Shown: positions 41,001 to 46,846 of the stretch, in pieces
Position numbering within the stretch: the first letter of the stretch is position 1
How the letters are laid out: each line of letters starts with the position of its first letter
Assembly (NCBI GenBank): GCA_947601845.1
Contig: CANQGH010000006.1
Span: 1 to 46,846, forward strand
Direction of reading: 5' to 3'
Length of the DNA stretch: 46,846 nt
From: an uncultured Bacilli bacterium
GTDB lineage: Bacteria; Bacillota_I; Bacilli_A; RF39; UBA660
Translations under genes and position numbers: made by a program
Notes under the pieces: model-generated
Told to the model about the DNA's origin: nothing
Seen by the model: the letters and a program-made list of their open reading frames with translations, nothing else
Database searches by the model: none

Positions 41001-41819
41001 TTATTTCTTTTTCACTTTTCCTTTTGGAGTGTAAATATCTTCTTCCCCAAAGAGATGCATTTGTGTACCCGAAAAACTTTTAAACTTATTATTTTCCATT
41101 TCCCAGCTAAGTTTCTCTTTCTTTTCTTCTAGGATTTCTCTTTCTTTTTCTAATTTTTTAATGTATCCCTGTCTTAGTAAAAATAATTCCCTATATTCCT
41201 TATAACTAGTTAAACTAGCCTTTAAAAATTCTTTGTTATATTCAAACTCATTACATATTTCAGTATCACAAGCGATTATTTTTTGTCTTTCAAAATACTT
41301 TAGTTTACAAATAACTTCAAAAGTAGAAGATGATAATTTTGTTTTTTTTGCATTATGCATTTGCTCTATATATTTATAAAAACCATCATTATTATCCAAT
41401 ATTAAATTAATTAGTCCATTGATACCATCACGGTCATGGATCATATTATTGGTAACTAGTCCCAATTTATCCAACAGTTCTTTATTGTTCAACGATAAAT
41501 CCAAAGTATACATATAATTGTTATATAGATATCCAATAAAAATTTTATGTAGGTTATTCCTGCGATAATTGAAAATACTAGGATTAACATATTTTTGAAA
41601 CAAAACTTCTAAGTTTGGCATAGATGCAACAGCCTTATCTATCTCTACCAATAAATTTTTCTTTACTTGACCTTTGGCACCCACATCTAATGCCTTATCA
41701 GTATATTTTTTAATTCTAGTAACTGTAGCTCCTCCTTCTTCAAAATGAATAGCGTATTGGGATGAATCATAAATTGGTTCAAAAACTAACATATATTTTT
41801 TAGGAACTTGTTTAGACAT
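41001..41819 (-). CDS. Hypothetical protein upstream of parE
   Basis: 272 residues, soluble, with no signal or membrane segment. A C-terminal helical part (about 205-250) is rich in Lys and Glu and likely a coiled coil; the last 20 residues contain a GTQMHLFGEED patch that resembles clamp-binding peptides (Q-x-x-LF), so contact with the replication clamp DnaN is possible, but this is a guess. It follows priA by about 50 bases and ends at its own terminator. Confidence 0.55.
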   Translation of the reverse strand: MSKQVPKKYMLVFEPIYDSSQYAIHFEEGGATVTRIKKYTDKALDVGAKGQVKKNLLVEIDKAVASMPNLEVLFQKYVNPSIFNYRRNNLHKIFIGYLYNNYMYTLDLSLNNKELLDKLGLVTNNMIHDRDGINGLINLILDNNDGFYKYIEQMHNAKKTKLSSSTFEVICKLKYFERQKIIACDTEICNEFEYNKEFLKASLTSYKEYRELFLLRQGYIKKLEKEREILEEKKEKLSWEMENNKFKSFSGTQMHLFGEEDIYTPKGKVKKK

Positions 41820-41871
41820 ATTATACCCCCATTTTTGCAGTTATTATAACATATTATTCATACAATGTAAA

Positions 41872-44046
41872 CTAAATTTGATTTGGATTAAAATCAATAT
41901 CAATACGTACCTTGGAATTACTTTTATAATATTCAATTATTTTTTGTAATGTTGGGTACAAATTATCTTCTTTCTTATACTTTATTATTATTTGAAATCG
42001 ATAATTATTATTTACTTTAAATATATTACTAACACTTGGCCCTAAAATAATGCTAGAAGATAGATTATCATGAAGTTTTTTTGCCACCTTGGATATTTCG
42101 CTTTTAGCTAATTCATAATCACTACTAATTACTTTAATAGATACTAAGTAATAATAAGGAGGATAACATAATTGTTTACGTATATTCATTTCTTTTTGAA
42201 AAAAGGATAAATAATTATGGTCTTTAGCTAAATATATTGCATAATGATCTGGATTAAATGTTTGAATAACTACTTCGCCTTTTTTATCACCTCGACCACT
42301 TCTTCCTGATACTTGACATAATAATTGGAAAGTATCTTCGCTGCTTTTGTAATTAGGAAGCATTAAACTAGTATCAGCATTAATAACACCTACTAAAGTA
42401 ACATTGGCAAAATCTAATCCTTTGGCAATCATTTGAGTACCTAATAAAATATCATATTTATGCTCCTTAAAATCCGCAATAATTCTCTCATGAGCCCCCT
42501 TTTTTGATGTAGTATCATAATCCATTCGAATAATTTTACAATCAAATAATTGATGAAGTTCTTCTTCAATTTTTTCGGTACCAACCCCTAAGTTTTTCAT
42601 ACTAGCTTCATGGCATTTGGGACAAGTAATACTATATTTAGTCGCATAGCCACAATAATGACATCTCAGCATATTAGAAGTCTTATGATATGTTAGAGTA
42701 ATATCACAAGAAGGGCATTTTTCTACGTATCCACAATTAGAACAAGAAATAAACGATGAGTATCCTCTCCTATTTAATAAAAGAATAATTTGTTCCTTTT
42801 TTGATAGGCGATCTTTAATTAATTCTACTAATGAATTAGAAAAATGACCGTGTCTTTTTTTCTCTTTATTCATATCAACTATAGTAACTAAAGGAAGGGT
42901 CCTATTGCCAATTCTATTAGGAAGAGTAACCAGTTTATATATCCCCTTTAAAGCTTTAGCATAAGTTGTCAAACTAGGGGTTGCACTTCCTAATACTACT
43001 AAACTATTATGATATTTACTACGATAAAGGGCAATATCAATCGCATTATATTTAGGAGAATTCTCTTGTTTATATGAAGAGGTATGTTCTTCATCAATAA
43101 TAAAAAGGCCAATGTTGGTTAAAGGAGCAAAAACAGCACTTCTAGCCCCTATAACTATATTTACTTCCCCCCTTGCTATTTTACGGTACTCATCATACTT
43201 CTCTCCTTCAGATAATCTACTATGTAAAATAGCAATCGCCTCATTAAATCTTTTTTTGAAACGCTCTACTAATTGCGGCGTAAGAGAAATTTCTGGAACT
43301 AACACAATTGATGACTTTCCTTGTTTTAACATAGTCTCAATTAGCTCCATATATACTTCTGTTTTACCACTACCGGTAACGCCATGTAATAAGTAAGCCA
43401 CTGCCTTACCATTATCTTGTAAAATAGTATCAACTACATTTTGTTGATCTATAGTTAATGGATATTTGAAAGTATCATTCGAAATATTATCATTTAAGCG
43501 ATAAACTTCTTTTTCTTGTTCTTTGATAATATTCTTATTTAGTAATGTTTTTAAGGAACTACTTGATATTTTACTTAATTGTTCTCTTGTGACTTCTTTA
43601 TTTTTTAAAAGGCAATCAATTATTAATTGTTGTTTATCGTTAAAAGTATAAGCAGATACTTGATTTTCATCTATATTAAGTTCAATGATTTTTACCATCT
43701 TTTTAGAAATATTTGTTCTCTTTTGGGCTTTTAAAGCCTTTGGTAACATTACTTGATAACAAGAAATTAAAGTTGATAAAGTATCCTGCTGCATTTTTTT
43801 ACCTAATTCTAATAATTCCTTGTTTAAAATAATATCATTATCAACTATATCAATTACCTCTTTCATTTCGGAAACAGAGGAATTCTTTTTAATGTTTAAA
43901 ACGAAACCTTCTAAAGTTTGATGTCCAAAAGGTACAGTAACCCTAATTCCTACTTTCATACTGCTTTGTAAATTTTTAGGGACAATATAATCAAAAACAC
44001 GATCAATATTTTTATTTGATAATTCCACTAAAACTTCAACAATCAT
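41872..44046 (-). CDS. priA: Primosomal replication restart helicase PriA
   Basis: PriA reloads the replicative helicase at stalled forks. The 724-residue protein has the N-terminal DNA-binding region, Walker A in LLHGVTGSGKTEVY, Walker B-type IDEEHTSSYKQ, an eight-Cys zinc site (CSNCG, CPSC, CHYCG, CPKC; about residues 440-480), and the helicase motifs GTQMIAKGLDF and QVSGRSGRGDKKG. It is complete. The ATG at 44046 has AGGAGG before it; the open frame begins nine codons earlier. Confidence 0.95.
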   Translation of the reverse strand: MIVEVLVELSNKNIDRVFDYIVPKNLQSSMKVGIRVTVPFGHQTLEGFVLNIKKNSSVSEMKEVIDIVDNDIILNKELLELGKKMQQDTLSTLISCYQVMLPKALKAQKRTNISKKMVKIIELNIDENQVSAYTFNDKQQLIIDCLLKNKEVTREQLSKISSSSLKTLLNKNIIKEQEKEVYRLNDNISNDTFKYPLTIDQQNVVDTILQDNGKAVAYLLHGVTGSGKTEVYMELIETMLKQGKSSIVLVPEISLTPQLVERFKKRFNEAIAILHSRLSEGEKYDEYRKIARGEVNIVIGARSAVFAPLTNIGLFIIDEEHTSSYKQENSPKYNAIDIALYRSKYHNSLVVLGSATPSLTTYAKALKGIYKLVTLPNRIGNRTLPLVTIVDMNKEKKRHGHFSNSLVELIKDRLSKKEQIILLLNRRGYSSFISCSNCGYVEKCPSCDITLTYHKTSNMLRCHYCGYATKYSITCPKCHEASMKNLGVGTEKIEEELHQLFDCKIIRMDYDTTSKKGAHERIIADFKEHKYDILLGTQMIAKGLDFANVTLVGVINADTSLMLPNYKSSEDTFQLLCQVSGRSGRGDKKGEVVIQTFNPDHYAIYLAKDHNYLSFFQKEMNIRKQLCYPPYYYLVSIKVISSDYELAKSEISKVAKKLHDNLSSSIILGPSVSNIFKVNNNYRFQIIIKYKKEDNLYPTLQKIIEYYKSNSKVRIDIDFNPNQI

Positions 44047-44072
44047 ATTATCCCTCCTATTTCCATTATACA

Positions 44073-44106
44073 AGAAAAAATAATAGAACGCTATAATCTA
44101 TTATTT
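44073..44106 (-). terminator. Terminator of the second Rpn gene
   Basis: A perfect nine-base stem (AATAATAGA / TCTATTATT) and a T-run, read leftward, between the Rpn gene and priA. Confidence 0.8.
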
Positions 44107-44114
44107 TAATTGAT

Positions 44115-45044
44115 TTATAAATTATTTATTTCTTCAGTAGATAATCCTGTACAGTCAGAAATAGTGTTCACATCAATATTTTTCTTTAACATGGATAAAG
44201 CTATTTCTTTTTTACTAGAAAGAATTCCTTCTTCGATTCCTTTCTCGATTCCTTCTTCATACCCATCATTCCTTGCTTGCTCTTGTAGGGCTACCTCTTT
44301 ATCATATGATTCCCCAAAACTCTCTTCACTACATACCTCTACGGCCTCTTTTACATAGTCTTCCATTACCTTATCTCCCATTATCAATTCTTCTGATAAC
44401 TTTATATTAGGTTCTATTAATGCTAATATGCACCTCTCTAATTCATTTAAGCTATCTATACCTTCATTATAATACTTTTGTCTCAATTTTGGTACATATA
44501 TATTTACTATTATTATTTTACTCGTTAATTTTATCAATCTTTTATTTTGCATATAATATATATCTATTATATCTTCATTACCTTTAAATGCAAAATTATT
44601 GATATTAAACTGTATCGTTTGGGTATATCTATACTTTGTCCCTACTTTTGTCTTTTTAGCATATAGTCTACTAGCATATTCTAAATTTCTTTCCATAGTA
44701 GTAACACTACTATTATTATTGATTTCTATATTTATTATGCTACCATCTATCTCGGCTACATAATCACATCGCTCATTCTTATCGGTATTATATTTCTTAT
44801 TTACATCATTTTTTACTAACTTAATCTTACTTAATAACTCTTTATACTCCATATCTAATAAATGAGATAATAATCTACATGAATATCTTATTCTCTCATC
44901 ATTTTGAAACATGCTTTTAAACATAATATCTGATAATAAACTCGCTTTTTCTCCTTTATTTAATTCTTTTATCGAAAATACTTGGTCTTTATCTCTTTCT
45001 AATTCGTAAAGTTCTTGATAAATTTCACCTCTAAGTTTTACCAT
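44115..45044 (-). CDS. Rpn-type PD-(D/E)XK nuclease/putative transposase, copy 2
   Basis: 309 residues, almost the same as the copy at 27.8 kb over the first 260 residues, with the same catalytic line (ERCDYVAEIDG, then IEINN). The difference is concentrated in the repeat segment: here GYEEGIEKGIEEGILSSKKE, 13 residues shorter than copy 1, and a slightly different last helix (GLSTEEINNL). The shared start has GGAGG before the ATG. It stands alone between two terminators. The near identity means a recent duplication or transposition, or gene conversion. Confidence 0.88.
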   Translation of the reverse strand: MVKLRGEIYQELYELERDKDQVFSIKELNKGEKASLLSDIMFKSMFQNDERIRYSCRLLSHLLDMEYKELLSKIKLVKNDVNKKYNTDKNERCDYVAEIDGSIINIEINNNSSVTTMERNLEYASRLYAKKTKVGTKYRYTQTIQFNINNFAFKGNEDIIDIYYMQNKRLIKLTSKIIIVNIYVPKLRQKYYNEGIDSLNELERCILALIEPNIKLSEELIMGDKVMEDYVKEAVEVCSEESFGESYDKEVALQEQARNDGYEEGIEKGIEEGILSSKKEIALSMLKKNIDVNTISDCTGLSTEEINNL

Positions 45045-45220
45045 ATTTATTCCTCCTTCATTAGCAATATATCACACTAACAAAATTTAAAAAAATGGCC
45101 AATTTCTTATTTTAAACCATCAAAAAAATACAAATCTAAATTTTCTCCTTAGAGAATTTTTATGATTTGTATCCTCTTATTAGTTCAATATTCATTTTTA
45201 GTAAAATCTTAATTTTTTTT
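44118..45220 (-). repeat. 1.1 kb repeat, copy B
   Basis: The second copy of the Rpn unit, including the upstream hairpin at 45122-45172 and the flanking run to about 45220. See 27780-28920 for copy A. Confidence 0.85.
45122..45172 (-). terminator. Terminator upstream of Rpn copy 2
   Basis: The same ATACAAATC / GATTTGTAT stem as upstream of copy 1, followed by a T-run read leftward. Here it follows the end of the large surface-protein gene by about 60 bases and can serve as its terminator. Confidence 0.75.
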
Positions 45221-45232
45221 CATTTTTTTTAA

Positions 45233-46846
45233 TTAGTTTATTACATAAGGTGAGGTAGAAGTACCATTACCGCTTGTTACTTCTACGTTAGGGTTAAGAT
45301 TTATGACAGGGCGCACACCGAGACCATTCCAAACGTCCGCGTTGGCATAGGCCCCAGAAGAGCTATTGTACCCATCGTCCGCATAGGAATCGCCAGAGCT
45401 GAAGTGGAATGGGCTCATGGTCCAATAATTGGCCCCTGTATGTAGATAATAACTATTATTTGTTACTCCATATACTCCCCCTGCATAGACAACTTCATCA
45501 GCCGTTATTAACCCTACTTTGTAGTTGGACATGCTATTCCCTTTAGGATTCTTGACTGTAAATAAATCACGTGATGATGCTGGACATGCAAATTGAGGGG
45601 TCTTGCTATAATATAATCTTCCTGCAGAACCATAATATGTAGTTGTTCTTCCTATACCTGTTCCACTATATATGCTCCTATCATTACAAAATCCCGTATC
45701 TGATATATAGTCATCATAATCTTCTAATAAATGACCTTGATACCAATTCTCTAAATATGTTTTAATAGTAGAATCTACTCCATTATTATGGGCTTGTTCG
45801 TATGATGTTGAATAATATCCTGAATGCATTTCTCCACCCCATACTTGGTATCTATTTTCATCTTGCCTTGCTTCTGTTAATTTTAACATGTGTCTACAGG
45901 TTGTACCTTGTGAAGTACATGTATAATAATTATAATAGTCACTTGTATATTTGCCATCTACCACTGTCCCTGTTAATGTATATATTCCTGTATTTTCATT
46001 AAATGAATATGTTTGTGACATTTTAACTGTTCCTGTTGTCTCTGTCCATAACCTACCACTATCGTTACCATATCCATCAATGTAAGTAGTAGGTTCCCCA
46101 TACATATATCCTACATTGGCATTATCACCCACAATTGAGTTAAAAGCACTTGTTCCTACTTGGGCATTACTTCCTGAGGCTGTAGGAGATGTTCCTTGAT
46201 ATATAATTCTTATACTTCCATCTTCATTTATTCTTATTATTCGCCAATAGTATCCTGCAAAGTAAACATAATTATTCTTAACATCTCCTCTAAAGTAATA
46301 AGTTGTCTTTCCATCTTCTGTATTCTTATTAGTATAATATAATCCCTTACCATTACTATCACTACTTATCTTACTAAAATCAATACTAGTATCACTCTGT
46401 GGTGTATTATCTTGTAATATTTTCCTTGATAATCTTATTGGTGTTATATCAAAACCACTACTTGGTATATTATTTCCTAAATCTTGAACATAAGTTACAT
46501 CTAATGTTAATTTATTATCGGTTAGGCTTGGTTGGGAAGTAATATTGCTATCATAACTGATTGTAATATTAAAAGTAGTTGTTGTACTTTTAGCTAATTT
46601 GTCACCTATCTTGATTCCATCTATCTTAAACTTAATCGCATCACTTCCTAGTTCACTTGAAGCAATATTTTGAATAATGGCATCTAATGTTCCTTGATTA
46701 GCTACTGTTACTTTATATATTATCTCATCTCCTGGAAGTTTAAAATCTACATTAAAGGTTACACTTGTACCACTTGCTATAGGAGTATCTGTAACTGTTA
46801 CTCCACTACTCTTACTTACCTCTTCTATCTTAGTAAATACTACTTT
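45233..46846 (-). CDS. Large DUF6273-type surface protein (5' end outside the window)
   Basis: An open frame enters from the right edge and gives 537 residues before the stop at 45233-45235; the gene start and any signal peptide are outside. The visible part begins with a beta-rich region (GDEIIYKVTVANQG ... FNITISYDS) like the N-terminal domain of the surface protein at 10.7 kb, continues with YFAGYYWRIIRINEDGSIRI, and ends in a DUF6273-type domain with YWTMSPFHFSS, NGLGVRPVINLN and a GNGTSTSPYVIN end. This GVRPV-NL ending is typical of gut Firmicutes surface proteins. Only an internal GTG at 46132 would give a shorter form, and this is not needed. No anchor signal is seen. Confidence 0.75.
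   Translation of the reverse strand, partial: KVVFTKIEEVSKSSGVTVTDTPIASGTSVTFNVDFKLPGDEIIYKVTVANQGTLDAIIQNIASSELGSDAIKFKIDGIKIGDKLAKSTTTTFNITISYDSNITSQPSLTDNKLTLDVTYVQDLGNNIPSSGFDITPIRLSRKILQDNTPQSDTSIDFSKISSDSNGKGLYYTNKNTEDGKTTYYFRGDVKNNYVYFAGYYWRIIRINEDGSIRIIYQGTSPTASGSNAQVGTSAFNSIVGDNANVGYMYGEPTTYIDGYGNDSGRLWTETTGTVKMSQTYSFNENTGIYTLTGTVVDGKYTSDYYNYYTCTSQGTTCRHMLKLTEARQDENRYQVWGGEMHSGYYSTSYEQAHNNGVDSTIKTYLENWYQGHLLEDYDDYISDTGFCNDRSIYSGTGIGRTTTYYGSAGRLYYSKTPQFACPASSRDLFTVKNPKGNSMSNYKVGLITADEVVYAGGVYGVTNNSYYLHTGANYWTMSPFHFSSGDSYADDGYNSSSGAYANADVWNGLGVRPVINLNPNVEVTSGNGTSTSPYVIN

Noticed and set aside
44110-44358. Plus-strand ORF opposite the Rpn gene, seen in both copies (also at 27829-28059)
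   Set aside because: It is the mirror of the conserved Rpn C-terminus, rich in Ser and Pro only because of the opposite strand, with no ribosome site.
1-46846. CRISPR array, tRNA or rRNA genes
   Set aside because: No regularly spaced direct repeats and no cloverleaf or rRNA-like segment were seen on either strand.
1-46846. Use of TGA as tryptophan (Mollicutes code)
   Set aside because: TGA is used as the stop of genes such as yqzL, and Trp residues in conserved proteins are TGG.

Overview
This window is about 75% A+T and encodes densely packed Bacilli-type genes, almost all on the minus strand. It looks like a low-GC Gram-positive bacterium of class Bacilli, probably an uncultured gut lineage near the RF39/Erysipelotrichia/Mollicutes branch; that placement is inference from base composition, gene order and gut-type surface proteins. 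It makes a cell wall (murC, murE, an M15 carboxypeptidase, sortase B) and carries sporulation genes (gpr, spoIIP, yqfC, yqfD, sspI). TGA is a normal stop, so the standard bacterial code applies.

Layout. 1-4.1 kb is accessory: the 3' end of an unknown gene, terminators, two coupled cysteine peptidase genes behind a clear promoter and a short leader ORF, a VanY-type carboxypeptidase, and an SDR dehydrogenase behind a structured terminator-bearing leader. 4.1-14.1 kb is chromosomal backbone: gpsA, zinc-ribbon and coiled-coil proteins, the gpr-spoIIP pair, a large secreted Ig-like protein and a class B sortase. rpsT and a transglutaminase-like gene follow on the plus strand. 15.5-18.5 kb is a decayed island: a dinD gene cut in two by about 2.3 kb that carries a YhcG/DUF1016 nuclease, a membrane coiled-coil protein and a broken IS200-type transposase followed by tandem hairpins. 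18.4-26.5 kb holds trmD-rimM-rRNA methyltransferase, a YgjP-type metallopeptidase, sspI, murC, a CPBP protease with a metallophosphoesterase, and murE. An arginase-family gene and a surface-protein pseudogene lead to the first of two nearly identical Rpn-type nuclease genes. 28.9-35.9 kb is the classic Bacilli run rpsU-yqeY-yqfC-yqfD-ybeY-dgkA-era-yqzL-recO with extra membrane genes inserted. 36-44 kb holds parC-parE (topoisomerase IV, with a small unknown gene between) and priA. The second Rpn copy and a truncated large DUF6273-type surface protein close the window.

How the parts relate. The backbone serves ribosome function, cell-wall synthesis, chromosome topology, replication restart and sporulation. 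The accessory parts are a dinD/YhcG/IS200 remnant, an Rpn pair that is found next to surface-protein sequence in both places, and peptidase/surface genes. The best candidates for something new are the dinD island with its hairpin cluster, the SDR leader RNA, the NlpC/P60 gene with no normal start codon behind a leader ORF, and the Rpn units with built-in terminators and a variable Gly-Glu-Lys repeat.
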